Assembly: GCA_017501355.1 (NCBI GenBank)
Contig: JAFVXA010000020.1
Location: forward strand, 44,922-108,921
From: Oscillospiraceae bacterium
Lineage (GTDB): Bacteria > Bacillota > Clostridia > Oscillospirales > Oscillospiraceae
Length of the DNA stretch: 64,000 nt
Reading direction: 5' to 3'
The first letter of the stretch is position 1, and every line of letters begins with the position of its first letter. The notes beneath the pieces were generated by a model. It saw nothing but the letters and a program-made list of their open reading frames with translations, ran no database searches and was not told the origin of the DNA. This document shows positions 49,516 through 59,347 of the stretch, piece by piece. Both the position numbers and the translations under genes were made by a program.

Positions 49516-52500
49516 TCAGAAGAGGCTGATCTGGCTCGTATCTGCCAGTCCCGCGAAGGCACCGAGGGCTTTGAGCTGCTCGATATGGGTCTTGGAGACC
49601 TTCTTGCAGGAGAGAGAAAACTCCTCGATGGAGGTGTAGTCCTTCCCCACGCGGCTTTCCACGATCTCCTGCGCTGCCGATTCACCGAGACCGCGCACTG
49701 CCGTGAAGGGCGGGCGCAGACCGTTGCCCTCCACACGGAAGTTTTCCGCTTCGGACTCATAGATGTTGATGGGCAGGAAGTGGAAGCCGCGGAGATAGAA
49801 CTCATAGCAGACTTCGAGAGTGACCATCAGATCCTGCTCCACGGCAGAGGCATCCTTGTTGTTCTCGATCTCCCGGATCTTTTTCTTCACCGCGTCAATG
49901 CCCGCCGTGCAGATCTCCGCGTCGAAGGCCTTCGCACGGATAGAGAAATAAGTAGCGTAAAATGCCAGCGGCTGATGCACCTTGAACCACGCGATGCGGA
50001 ACGCCATCATCACATACGCCACGGCGTGAGCCTTCGGGAAGAGGTAGCCAATCTTTGCAAGGGATTCGATGTACCACTGAGGCACCTCATGCTCCTCCAT
50101 GGCTTCCCGCCAGCCCTCCTGAAAACCGCCCTTCTTCACCTTACCCTTACGCACCGCCTCCATGATCTTGAAGCTCATCTTCGGGTCAAGACCCTTGCTG
50201 ATGAGGTAGATCATAATATCGTCACGGCAGCCCACGGTCTCCGTAACGCTGGCAGTGCCGCTGAGGATCAGATCCTTGGCGTTGCCGAGCCACACATCCG
50301 TACCGTGGGAGAAACCGGACAGTCGCAGCAGGGTGTTGAAATCCTGCGGTTGGGTGTCGATGAGCATCTGGCGGGTGAAGCGGGTGTTGAACTCGGGGAT
50401 CGCCACCGCGCCTGTGGGACCCAGCACCTCGTCATTCTCATAGCCGAGGACAGTGCTCTTGGTAAAGATACTCATGGTGTCGGGGTCATCGAGGGGGATC
50501 TCACGGGCATTGACACCGGTAAGGTCCTCCATCATGCGGATCATGGAGGGGTCATCGTGTCCCAGCATATCCAGCTTGAGCAGGTTATCCTCCATGGAGT
50601 GATATTCAAAATGGGTGGTGATGATGTCACTGTCCGCAGCGTCGGCAGGATGCTGCACCGGGCAGAAATCCTCCACATCCATGTCGCCCGGCACAACCAC
50701 GAGACCGCCGGGGTGCTGACCCGTGGTACGCTTGACACCTACGCAGCCGCTGGCAAGGCGGAGCTTTTCCGCCATGGGCACTTCGATGCCCCGCTTTTCA
50801 AGATATTTCAGCACATAGCCAAGGGCAGTCTTTTCCGCCACCGTACCGATGGTACCTGCGCGGAACACCTGGGTCTCACCGAACATTTCGATGGCGTGAC
50901 GATGGGCGCGCGCCTGATAGAAGCCCGAGAAGTTCAGGTCGATATCGGGCACCTTGCCGCCGCCGTAGCCAAGGAAGGTCTCAAAGGGGATATCAAAGCC
51001 GTCCTTGACATATTTCGTGCCGCAGACGGGGCAGTTTTTGTCGGGCATATCCGCGCCGCAGCCGTAGCTGCCGTCCTGTACCAGTTCGACATTGCGGCAG
51101 TTCGGGCAGCGGTAATGGGGCGGCAGGGAGTTGACCTCGGTGATGCCTGCCATGTAAGCAACGAGAGAGGAACCGACGCTGCCTCGGCTGCCTACGAGGT
51201 AGCCGCACTCAAGGCTTCGCTGCACCAGCTTCTGGGCACTCATGTACACCACGTCGTACTTACCGAGGATGCTCTTGAGCTCCACATCCAGTCGATCTGT
51301 GATAAGCTGAGGCAGCTCATCACCGTAGAGAGCGTGGGCTTTCTCCCAAACCATGCGGTTGAGGTCCTCCTCGGAGTTTTCCAGCTCCGGCGGGAAGAGC
51401 TTGCCCGCAGGCAGCAGCTCGATCTTTTCGATCTCATCGGCGATGCGGTTGGGGTTGGTCACCACCACCTCATACGCCTTTTCTTCACCCAGATAGCTAA
51501 ATTCCTGCAGCATATCGTCCGTGGTTCTGAAATACAGCGGCAGGGGCTCATCGCAGTCCTTGAAGTCCTTCACATCCAGCAGGATGCGGCGATAAACCTC
51601 ATCCTCGGGGTCTTTGTAATGCACGTCACCCGTGGCGCAGACGGGCTTGCCCAGTTCTTCGCCAAGGCGGACAACGGTGCGGTTCAGCTCCCGCAGCTCC
51701 TCCTCGGAGTGTACCTTGCCGTCACGCAGGAGGAAGGCGTTGTTGCTCAGGGGCTGAATTTCGAGGAAATCGTAGAAGGACGCAAGGCGCTTCAGCTCCT
51801 CCCAGTCCTTACCTGCAAGGATTGCCTGAAACAGCTCGCCCGCTTCGCAGGCAGAACCGATGATGAGTCCCGCACGGTGACGGTTCAGCTCGCTCTTGTG
51901 GATCCACGGATAACGCTTGAAATATTTGAGATTCGACAGAGAAACCAGCTGATAGAGGTTTTTCAAGCCCTGTTTGTTCTTTGCCAGAATGATAATATGC
52001 TTGGGCTGGCGGCTTGCCACCTTGCAGAGGGGGCGCAAAGTCTCCATCAGGGGATTGATCTCCTGCAGGCGGGAGATACCCTTCTCCCGCAGCATCTTCC
52101 AGAAGGGGATCAGCATATAGGCGACCGTTGCCGCGTCATCGCTGGCGCGGTGATGGTTGAAGGCAGGGAGATTCAGCGCCTCTGCCACGATGTCCAGCTT
52201 GTGCTTGCCAAGCTCAGGCAGGAGATTCTGCGCGAGAATAAGGGAATCAATGTAAGTCGGCTCAAAGGGCAAGCCCACCTTGCGGCAGCCTGCGCGGATG
52301 AAACCGATATCAAACTCTGCATTGTGTGCGGCAAGAGGTCTGCCGTTCACAAAAGCAAGGAAGTCCCGCAGGGCATCCTTCAGCTGAGGCGCGCCCCGCA
52401 GCATATCGTCGGTGATACCTGTCAGCGCCACGATCTTCGCATCAAGGACGCGGTTGGGATCGACGAAGGTCTGGAAGCGCTCTGTCACCTCACCGTTTTT

Positions 52501-53490
52501 CAGCACCACCGCACCGATCTCGGTGATGGCTTCCCGCTTGGCATCAAGACCTGTGGTCTCAATGTCGAAGCAGACAATCTCATCGTCAAAATCCGCATCC
52601 TGACTGCCGTGGATGGCGATGCGGTCGTCAAGGTCATTGGCAAAATAGCCCTCGATGCCGTAGAGCACCTTGATCTTGTCCCCTGCGGCGTGGCAGGCAT
52701 TGGGGAAAGCATGGCAGACACCGTGGTCGGTGATCGCCACCGCCTTGTGCCCCCATGCGATCGCCTGCTTGACCAACAGTTTCGGGTCAGTGAGGGCATC
52801 CATGTTGGAGAAAGAGGTATGCAGATGCAGCTCCACACGCTTCTCCTCCGCCTTGTCCTCCCGCTTGGGGGCTTTGGCGGTGGCGATATTCGCGGGATTG
52901 AGCTGAATGTCCTTGCCGTCACGGGTCAGTTCAATAAAGCCCTGCACCGTCAGCCACATTCCCTCCTCGATCTTGCCCTCCATCTTCTTTGCATCGCTGC
53001 CCTGCAGGTAGCGGCGCACGGTGACGGAGGACTGATAGTCCGTCATGCTGAAAGTCAGACAATACACGCCGGGGCGGCGGGTCTCATAAAACTCCTGCTG
53101 GAACACCTTGCCCTCTACCGTGACCTGTCCCATCTTGGGGTTCAAGTCCTTCATGGAAACAGGCTTGCTGCGGATGGGCTTGCCCATAAGGACATCTGTC
53201 CCCTCTTTCTTGGGTGCATCCTTCTCCGGTGCGGAAGCCACCACCGCCTTCTTCTCAAAGATATTGTCGATCTCCACCAGCTGCAGAGAAAAGGCATCGG
53301 CGATCAGCTCCGCAAGACGTTTCTTTGCCCGTGCCGTCAGTTCTTCCTTCGTATGCAATTTCATGTGCAGCGCAGCCTCTGCCTGCACGATCACCACATC
53401 GCTCACCATTGCGCCCTGCAGCAGGTACTGCAGTTCACGCTCCAGCGGCAGCTGTGGGAACAGTTTAAAAAACGGCACTTTTTCCGCCAT
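49516..53490 (-). CDS. polC: DNA polymerase III alpha subunit, PolC type
   Basis: 1324 residues, the replicative polymerase of Firmicutes. Order: N-terminal domain, OB fold (about 100-205), PHP domain split by the DEDD proofreading exonuclease (FDIETTGLDAKREAITEIGA, about 310-470), then palm/fingers with the zinc site CPNC ... CGAD ... CPVC and catalytic PDIDLNFSG. The C-terminus ends QISLF, a sliding-clamp binding motif. Shorter than the 1437 residues of Bacillus PolC, mainly at the N-terminus. The ATG at 53490 has GGGGAGGA 5 nt upstream. Confidence 0.97.
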   Translation of the reverse strand: MAEKVPFFKLFPQLPLERELQYLLQGAMVSDVVIVQAEAALHMKLHTKEELTARAKKRLAELIADAFSLQLVEIDNIFEKKAVVASAPEKDAPKKEGTDVLMGKPIRSKPVSMKDLNPKMGQVTVEGKVFQQEFYETRRPGVYCLTFSMTDYQSSVTVRRYLQGSDAKKMEGKIEEGMWLTVQGFIELTRDGKDIQLNPANIATAKAPKREDKAEEKRVELHLHTSFSNMDALTDPKLLVKQAIAWGHKAVAITDHGVCHAFPNACHAAGDKIKVLYGIEGYFANDLDDRIAIHGSQDADFDDEIVCFDIETTGLDAKREAITEIGAVVLKNGEVTERFQTFVDPNRVLDAKIVALTGITDDMLRGAPQLKDALRDFLAFVNGRPLAAHNAEFDIGFIRAGCRKVGLPFEPTYIDSLILAQNLLPELGKHKLDIVAEALNLPAFNHHRASDDAATVAYMLIPFWKMLREKGISRLQEINPLMETLRPLCKVASRQPKHIIILAKNKQGLKNLYQLVSLSNLKYFKRYPWIHKSELNRHRAGLIIGSACEAGELFQAILAGKDWEELKRLASFYDFLEIQPLSNNAFLLRDGKVHSEEELRELNRTVVRLGEELGKPVCATGDVHYKDPEDEVYRRILLDVKDFKDCDEPLPLYFRTTDDMLQEFSYLGEEKAYEVVVTNPNRIADEIEKIELLPAGKLFPPELENSEEDLNRMVWEKAHALYGDELPQLITDRLDVELKSILGKYDVVYMSAQKLVQRSLECGYLVGSRGSVGSSLVAYMAGITEVNSLPPHYRCPNCRNVELVQDGSYGCGADMPDKNCPVCGTKYVKDGFDIPFETFLGYGGGKVPDIDLNFSGFYQARAHRHAIEMFGETQVFRAGTIGTVAEKTALGYVLKYLEKRGIEVPMAEKLRLASGCVGVKRTTGQHPGGLVVVPGDMDVEDFCPVQHPADAADSDIITTHFEYHSMEDNLLKLDMLGHDDPSMIRMMEDLTGVNAREIPLDDPDTMSIFTKSTVLGYENDEVLGPTGAVAIPEFNTRFTRQMLIDTQPQDFNTLLRLSGFSHGTDVWLGNAKDLILSGTASVTETVGCRDDIMIYLISKGLDPKMSFKIMEAVRKGKVKKGGFQEGWREAMEEHEVPQWYIESLAKIGYLFPKAHAVAYVMMAFRIAWFKVHQPLAFYATYFSIRAKAFDAEICTAGIDAVKKKIREIENNKDASAVEQDLMVTLEVCYEFYLRGFHFLPINIYESEAENFRVEGNGLRPPFTAVRGLGESAAQEIVESRVGKDYTSIEEFSLSCKKVSKTHIEQLKALGAFAGLADTSQISLF

Positions 53491-53558
53491 GGAATCCTCC
53501 CCGGTCAATTCGTCAACATTTCCCGAAGAAAACGACGTTTCTTCGGGAAATCGTGTTT

Positions 53559-54461
53559 TTATACTTCAGTTTTCTTTGTCAGTGTCAGGATAAACGCGAT
53601 GGACAGAATCATCGCAAAGCCGATCAGATCAACAGCTGCAAAACTCGTCCCAAGGAACGCAACGGACAGCACCGTTGCCGCCACAGGCTCACTGGTGGCA
53701 ACAAGGCTCGCTCTTGACGATCCCACCAGCTTCACGGACACAGCATAGAGACCAAATGCCGCAACAGACCCGATCACCACGATCACGAACATGGCAAGCA
53801 GCATTTCGCCGTTCCATCGCACCTCATACTGCCACGGCTTTGTCAGCAGCGCCAGCGCCGCTCCGCCAAAGAGAAACGCCCACGCCATCACCACCTGCGT
53901 GGAATACTTCCGATAGAGCCCCTCCGGCAGGACGGAGTTCAGCACCATGCCGCCCGCGTTGGCAAAGCCCCAGAGAAGTCCCCCCGTGGTCATCACAAGG
54001 GTGTGGATATCGCCATGGGTGGCGATGAGGAAGATGCCGCCCACCGCCAGCACGATCGCAAGCAGTTCCACTCCCGTGGGACGTCGCCTGCTGCGCACGC
54101 AGACGATCAGCAGAATGAACACCGGCGCTACATACTGCAGCACCGTTGCAGTGGCGGCATTGGATGCGTTGACGGCGTAGAAAAACGCTGCCTGCGCAGG
54201 CATTGTGCCAAAAACACCTGCCGCGATCACATGAAGAAAATCACGGCGACACTTTGGCAGACTCAGCAGCTCTGCGCGCTTTTCCGTCAGCAGCAGATAA
54301 GTAAACAGCAGCACGCCGGAGGAAATCAGGCGGATCGGCACCAGCCATGCAGGCACGATGCCCCGCTGCTCGAACAAAAACTGCCCGAACACGCCGGAAA
54401 TCGCCCAAAACACACCGGTCATAAAACCGCTGCCATATCCCACCAAATCCTGTCTTTTCAT
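53559..54461 (-). CDS. EamA-family (DMT superfamily) transporter
   Basis: 300 residues, ten predicted membrane helices in two EamA halves (about 10-140 and 155-295). Probably exports or exchanges a small metabolite; the substrate is unknown. The ATG at 54461 is 4 nt past the ispG stop, so it is coupled to ispG. An unusual insertion between ispG and polC, which are often direct neighbours in Clostridia. Confidence 0.88.
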   Translation of the reverse strand: MKRQDLVGYGSGFMTGVFWAISGVFGQFLFEQRGIVPAWLVPIRLISSGVLLFTYLLLTEKRAELLSLPKCRRDFLHVIAAGVFGTMPAQAAFFYAVNASNAATATVLQYVAPVFILLIVCVRSRRRPTGVELLAIVLAVGGIFLIATHGDIHTLVMTTGGLLWGFANAGGMVLNSVLPEGLYRKYSTQVVMAWAFLFGGAALALLTKPWQYEVRWNGEMLLAMFVIVVIGSVAAFGLYAVSVKLVGSSRASLVATSEPVAATVLSVAFLGTSFAAVDLIGFAMILSIAFILTLTKKTEV

Positions 54462-54465
54462 CTTC

Positions 54466-55500
54466 TCAGAACTTTTCGATCTCCTCCAGCAGTGCCGGCA
54501 GCAGCTGCTCCTCCGGCAGACGGCGTAGGATCTTGCCGTGGGCAAACAGCAGTCCCTCGCCCTTGCCGCCGGCGATGCCCACATCCGCGTGGGACGCTTC
54601 GCCGGGGCCGTTCACCACGCAGCCCATGACTGCCACAGTGATATTCTTCTCACAGTTGGCAAGGCGGCGTTCCAGCTCCTCCACCAGAGGGATCATGTTA
54701 TACGCCGTGCGCCCGCAGGTGGGGCAGGAGATCAGATTCACGCCGCTGCGCAGCCCTGCCGCACGCAGGATCTTCTTTGCCGCATAGATTTCCTCCACCG
54801 GGTCAGCGGTGAGAGACACACGCAGGGTGTCACCGATGCCAAGGCAGAGCAGTCCGCCAATACCCATGGCAGACTTGATCACGCCCATGGAAGGGGTGCC
54901 TGCCTCAGTCACGCCGAGGTGGAGGGGATAATCCGTCCGCTCGGAGAGCAGACGGTATGCCGCCATGTTGACCGGGACAAGGCTACTCTTGACGCTGAGA
55001 CAGATATCGTCAAAATCATAGCGGTTCAGCAGGGCAACATGCCCCATGGCACTTTCCACCAGTGCCTCCGCCGTGACACCGCCGTGCTTCGCAAGGATCT
55101 CCTTTTCAAGGCTACCGCCGTTGACACCGATGCGGATGGGGATATTGCGGCGGCGGCACACCTCTGCCACTGCCTTCACATTTTCCTCGCCGCCGATGTT
55201 GCCGGGGTTGATGCGGATCTTGTCCACACCCCGCTCTGCCGCCTCGATGGCAAGGCGATGGTCAAAATGAATATCCGCCACAAGGGGGATATGGATCTGC
55301 TCACGGATAGCACTGATGGCAACTGCCGCCTCCATGGTGGGGACGGTGACGCGGACGATCTCACAGCCCGCCGCTTCCAAGGCGTGGATCTGGGCAACGG
55401 TTGCCGCCACATCCTCCGTTCTGGTGTTGCACATAGACTGAATGCTCACCTCGGCACCGCCGCCAAGGGCAACACCGCCGACCTGCAGTTGTTTCGTCAT
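54466..55500 (-). CDS. ispG: (E)-4-hydroxy-3-methylbut-2-enyl-diphosphate synthase
   Basis: 344 residues. TIM-barrel N-terminal part (IQSMCNTRTEDV, PLVADIHFDHRLA, KIRINPGNIG) and [4Fe-4S] C-terminal part (SCPTCGR, VMGCVVNGPGE). Makes HMBPP in the MEP isoprenoid route using reduced ferredoxin or flavodoxin. Part of the pyrH-to-polC block with dxr two genes upstream. Confidence 0.96.
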   Translation of the reverse strand: MTKQLQVGGVALGGGAEVSIQSMCNTRTEDVAATVAQIHALEAAGCEIVRVTVPTMEAAVAISAIREQIHIPLVADIHFDHRLAIEAAERGVDKIRINPGNIGGEENVKAVAEVCRRRNIPIRIGVNGGSLEKEILAKHGGVTAEALVESAMGHVALLNRYDFDDICLSVKSSLVPVNMAAYRLLSERTDYPLHLGVTEAGTPSMGVIKSAMGIGGLLCLGIGDTLRVSLTADPVEEIYAAKKILRAAGLRSGVNLISCPTCGRTAYNMIPLVEELERRLANCEKNITVAVMGCVVNGPGEASHADVGIAGGKGEGLLFAHGKILRRLPEEQLLPALLEEIEKF

Positions 55501-55521
55501 GTCACTTTCCCCTTTCATCTT

Positions 55522-56589
55522 TTATCGGAAGAATTTAGAAACGTCAGACACTGTCACAAGCAGCATCAGACAAAGCAGCATGATGAAGCATGCCGCAGCC
55601 ATTGCATTTTCAAATCTTGCAGGAATCTTCTTGCCGAAGAGCTTGAGCCCCACGGTATTGATGCACAAAAACAGGATCTTGCCGCCGTCCAGTGCAGGAA
55701 GGGGCAGCAGATTCATCACCGCAAGGTTCACAGAGATCACCGCCGCAAAATAGACGATGTTTTCCAGTGCCTCCAGCCAGTTGGCGGAGTTCTGTCCCGC
55801 TTCCGCCATAGTGCCTACCACGCCCACAGGACCGCTGAGGTCGCTCACGCCCACCTCGCCTGTAAACATCATGCGGAGGCTCAGATAGACCATGCGGACA
55901 AAGTCCACCGCGGTATACCAGCTGTATTTCAGCCGTCCCGCCAGTCCCACTTCTTCCACGCCGCCATAGGTAAAGCCATAGCCCATATAGCTCTCGCCGT
56001 TTGCGTCCGTGTACTCCCGCCGCTCCATGGTGCGCTCGATCTTCTTTCCGTCACGCAGCAGCGTCAGCTGCAGGGGCTGCTCCTTGTCGAAGCCGCCGTA
56101 ATCCATGAGGAGCTGCACATCGCTCATCATATACACGCGCTTGCCGTTGATCTCATAGATCACATCGCCCACCATAACACCGGACTCGGTCTGATTGGGC
56201 ACAGCTTCGTTCAGTTCCACGATCTGCGCCGTATAGAATGCGTTGGCACCGCTATAGAGCACCGTCACCAGCAGCAGCCCAAGCAGGAAATTCATGCCTG
56301 CGCCTGCGGCAAAAATGAGCAGCTGACGGAAAAAGCCCTGATTGTTCAGCGAACGGGGATTGTCAGATTCACTCTCCTCGCCCTCGATGGCACAGTAGCC
56401 GCCGATGGGCAGCAGGCGGAGCGAATATGCCGTCTCCTTCCCTTCCTTGTGCCACAGCAGCGGACCCATGCCGATGGAAAACTCATGGACGATAACGCCG
56501 CTGAGCTTGGCGGTGATGAAATGACCAAATTCATGCACGGCAATGAGAATGCCGAACATGACAATGGCCGCGATGATATAGATACCCAA
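55522..56589 (-). CDS. rseP: site-2 intramembrane metalloprotease RseP
   Basis: 355 residues, family M50. The zinc motif HEFGH lies in the first membrane helix (about 20), one PDZ domain in the middle (about 120-200), and the second active-site motif NLLPLPALDGG near 305. Cleaves membrane-bound regulators such as anti-sigma factors. The start is TTG: TTG at 56589 is 9 nt from GGAG, while TTG at 56595 is only 3 nt away, so 56589 is preferred with low certainty. Confidence 0.93.
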   Translation of the reverse strand: MGIYIIAAIVMFGILIAVHEFGHFITAKLSGVIVHEFSIGMGPLLWHKEGKETAYSLRLLPIGGYCAIEGEESESDNPRSLNNQGFFRQLLIFAAGAGMNFLLGLLLVTVLYSGANAFYTAQIVELNEAVPNQTESGVMVGDVIYEINGKRVYMMSDVQLLMDYGGFDKEQPLQLTLLRDGKKIERTMERREYTDANGESYMGYGFTYGGVEEVGLAGRLKYSWYTAVDFVRMVYLSLRMMFTGEVGVSDLSGPVGVVGTMAEAGQNSANWLEALENIVYFAAVISVNLAVMNLLPLPALDGGKILFLCINTVGLKLFGKKIPARFENAMAAACFIMLLCLMLLVTVSDVSKFFR

Positions 56590-56602
56590 GGTCAAAATCT
56601 CC

Positions 56603-57742
56603 TTACTTTCGGTTCTGGACGGCTTCGCGGGCGAGCCGGTCTGCTTCCAGTATATCCCGGAGCTCCGGATGATATTTCACTTCCACGGTCTGCAGTGCGT
56701 GATCCACCAGACGGGGAATGTCGTTGAAGCCGATCTCGTCATGGAGGAAGGCAGCAACTGCCGCTTCGTTGGCACCGTTCATAATGGCGCAGGACGTGCC
56801 GCCCTGCTTGGCACAGGCTTTCGCAATGGCAAGGCAGGGGAACGCCGTTTCATCGGGCTCGGCAAAGGTCAGCGCACCGCAGCTCAACAGGTCCAGAGGT
56901 GCATCGGGGCTCGCGGCACGCTCGGGATAGGTCAGCGCGTAGCGGATGGGGAGCTTCATATCCGGCGTACCCAGCTGCGCGATCATGGCACCGTCCCGAT
57001 ACTCCACAAGGGAGTGGATGATGCTCTGACGGTGGATCACCGCCGTCACCTGCTCGGGTGCGAGACCATAGAGGCGCATGGCTTCGATCAGCTCCAAGCC
57101 CTTGTTCATCAGGGTCGCGGAGTCCACGGTGATCTTTGCGCCCATGCTCCAGTTGGGATGCTTGAGGGCATCGAAACGGGTCTTGTGTTCCAGTTCCTCA
57201 TGGCGCAGCCCGTAAAACGGACCGCCGCTGCAGGTCAGAATGAGACGACGGATCTCCTCCTTGCTGCGGCAGCCCTGCAAACTCTGATAAATCGCGGAAT
57301 GCTCGCTGTCCACAGGCAGGATCTCCGCGCCGTATTGTTCCGCCGCCGCCATCACCAGCTCACCTGCACAGACAAGGGTCTCCTTGTTGGCAAGGGCGAT
57401 GCGGCGCTTCTTCTCAATGGCGGCAAGGGTGGGACGCAGACCGATCATGCCCACCATGGCGGTGACAATCGTATCCGCTTCCACAGTGGCAGCGGCAAGG
57501 AGACCATCCATACCGCTAAGAACTTCCGTATCGGTATCGCTGATGCGGCGACGCAGCTCCTCTGCCGCCGCTTCGTCATACAGCACAGCCATGCGGGGAT
57601 GGAACTCCCTCACCTGCTGCTCCATCAGCTCCACGCTGCTGCCCGCGGCAAGGGCTGCCACGGAATAGCCCAGCTCCCGCACCACCTGCAGCGTCTGCTT
57701 GCCGATGGAACCGGTGCTGCCCAACAGAGAAATGGTTTTCAC
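56603..57742 (-). CDS. dxr: 1-deoxy-D-xylulose 5-phosphate reductoisomerase
   Basis: 379 residues. N-terminal NADPH motif LLGSTGSIG, metal and substrate motifs PVDSEHSAIYQ and TCSGGPF, and WSMGAKITVDSATLMNKGLE. Second step of the MEP pathway. GTG at 57742 gives MKTISLLGSTGSIG, matching the family start, with GGAGG 9 nt upstream; the ATG at 57748 would be only 3 nt from it and overlaps the cdsA stop. Confidence 0.96.
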   Translation of the reverse strand: MKTISLLGSTGSIGKQTLQVVRELGYSVAALAAGSSVELMEQQVREFHPRMAVLYDEAAAEELRRRISDTDTEVLSGMDGLLAAATVEADTIVTAMVGMIGLRPTLAAIEKKRRIALANKETLVCAGELVMAAAEQYGAEILPVDSEHSAIYQSLQGCRSKEEIRRLILTCSGGPFYGLRHEELEHKTRFDALKHPNWSMGAKITVDSATLMNKGLELIEAMRLYGLAPEQVTAVIHRQSIIHSLVEYRDGAMIAQLGTPDMKLPIRYALTYPERAASPDAPLDLLSCGALTFAEPDETAFPCLAIAKACAKQGGTSCAIMNGANEAAVAAFLHDEIGFNDIPRLVDHALQTVEVKYHPELRDILEADRLAREAVQNRK

Positions 57743-57747
57743 TCTCA

Positions 57748-58560
57748 TCAACCTCCAAACTTCAGCACGAACAGCAGATAGTATACAGGCGCAATGAACA
57801 TGGAGCTGTCAAAGCGGTCAAACACGCCGCCATGTCCCGGCAGGAGATTACCGTAGTCCTTAATGCCCGTCTCGCGCTTGATCACAGACAGGCTCAGATC
57901 GCCCAGCTGACCCACTGCACCACCCACAATACCGTAGGCGATGAGGGCAAGCTGGTCCACAGGACAGCCGCCAAAACGCTCCGCAACAAGTCCCCACAGC
58001 GCCATGCCCACGCCGCTGCCGATCAGACCGGTCACGCAGCCCTCCACGGTTTTCTTGGGGCTCACATGAGGTGCCAGCTTATGCTTACCGAAGAACATAC
58101 CGCCGAACATGGCAAGACTGTCCCCCGCAAAAGCGCAGAAAAAGGGCGCAAGCACATAGAGCTTGCCGTAATCGGGGTCAGCACGCAGCAGCGCGATGCA
58201 GCCGAGGAACATGGGAAAAATGACTCCCGCCATCACGCAGGTGGTGAGATCACTGAAGGGAATAGAATCCTTCCCATACGCATACACAGAAACGGCAAAG
58301 AGGGCGTAAATAAACGTGGCTGCAAAGCAAAGCATCGCCGTTGTTCCGAGAAAATAGCAGCTCAGGGGCATCAGCGCTGCCATCACGATGGTCAGCATCT
58401 TCAGCCTATGCACATGTTTTCCCGCTGCGCGCAGCAGTTCAAACGCGCCCACTGCGGCAATGCCGCTGACGAGAAGCACCGTCGCTGCCGTGGGCAGCAC
58501 CAGTACCACCAACAGCAGCAGCGGGATCCCCACCACCGCAACCATGACTCTCTGCTTCAT
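57748..58560 (-). CDS. cdsA: phosphatidate cytidylyltransferase
   Basis: 270 residues, about eight membrane segments. The CdsA signature near the C-terminus is present (KRETGIKDYGNLLPGHGGVFDRFDS-type, from about 225), as is SPKKTVEG. Makes CDP-diacylglycerol for phospholipid synthesis. The stop overlaps the start region of dxr. Confidence 0.95.
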   Translation of the reverse strand: MKQRVMVAVVGIPLLLLVVLVLPTAATVLLVSGIAAVGAFELLRAAGKHVHRLKMLTIVMAALMPLSCYFLGTTAMLCFAATFIYALFAVSVYAYGKDSIPFSDLTTCVMAGVIFPMFLGCIALLRADPDYGKLYVLAPFFCAFAGDSLAMFGGMFFGKHKLAPHVSPKKTVEGCVTGLIGSGVGMALWGLVAERFGGCPVDQLALIAYGIVGGAVGQLGDLSLSVIKRETGIKDYGNLLPGHGGVFDRFDSSMFIAPVYYLLFVLKFGG

Positions 58561-58600
58561 AACTGTTCCTCCTGCGCCCGCGGCGCAACCAATATCTTTC

Positions 58601-59347
58601 TCACTTCACGCCGCCGAAACGTCGATCACGGCGCTGATAGCTGATGATCGCCTGCTTCAGCGCCTCCTCGTCAAAGTCGGGCCAGAGCGTGTCACAGAAG
58701 TAAAACTCACTGTACGCACACTGCCACAGCAGGAAATTGGAGATGCGCTCCTCACCGCTGGGGCGAATGATCAGCTCCGGGTCGGGAATACCGCGGGAGT
58801 CGAGATAGCAGGCAAAATCCTGCTCCGTCAGTTCCTCCGCACTCTTTTTCCCTGCGGCGCAGTCTGCCGCAAATGCCCGCACGGCCCGAACGATCTCGTC
58901 CCGGCCGCCATAATTCAGGCAGATATTCGCCTGGAAGCCCGTCATACGCTCAGAAATAGCGTTGGTGCGCTCCACCAGCTTTCGCAGCTCCGGCGCGATG
59001 GCACTGAGGTCACCGAGGAAGCGCAGGCGGATATTGTCCCGCTCCATGCTCTCGATGGCTTCCAGCAAATACTGCTTCAACAGGCGCATGATCGCGCCCA
59101 CTTCATCCTCCGAACGCTTCCAGTTCTCGGTGGAGAAGGCATAGACCGTGAGATGCTCGATGCCCAAATCACGGCAGCAGGTTGCGATCTTGCGGAAGGT
59201 CTCCGACCCTACCTTGTGTCCCGCGGTGCGGGGCAGACCGCGCTGCTTTGCCCAGCGTCCGTTGCCATCCATGATGATAGCAATATGACGGGGCAGGCGG
59301 TCAAAATCCACCTGCCCCGCCCAATCCTGTCGCATGGACTGCGTCAT
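58601..59347 (-). CDS. uppS: undecaprenyl diphosphate synthase (isoprenyl transferase)
   Basis: 248 residues. HIAIIMDGNGRWAKQRG carries the catalytic Asp, with YAFSTENWKR, NYGGRDEI and RPSGEERISNFLLWQ. Builds the lipid carrier for cell-wall synthesis from MEP-pathway products. ATG shares one base with the frr stop (TGATG). 40 nt before cdsA. Confidence 0.96.
   Translation of the reverse strand: MTQSMRQDWAGQVDFDRLPRHIAIIMDGNGRWAKQRGLPRTAGHKVGSETFRKIATCCRDLGIEHLTVYAFSTENWKRSEDEVGAIMRLLKQYLLEAIESMERDNIRLRFLGDLSAIAPELRKLVERTNAISERMTGFQANICLNYGGRDEIVRAVRAFAADCAAGKKSAEELTEQDFACYLDSRGIPDPELIIRPSGEERISNFLLWQCAYSEFYFCDTLWPDFDEEALKQAIISYQRRDRRFGGVK

Noticed and set aside
53517..53563. Terminator between the EamA gene and polC
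   Set aside because: A perfect hairpin (TTTCCCGAAGAAA arms) exists, but on the coding (minus) strand it lacks a T tract. The T run is on the plus strand, where no gene ends, so it was not listed as a terminator of this operon.
49585..53748. A 1387-codon open frame on the plus strand opposite polC
   Set aside because: Antisense shadow of polC, without family motifs or a ribosome binding site.
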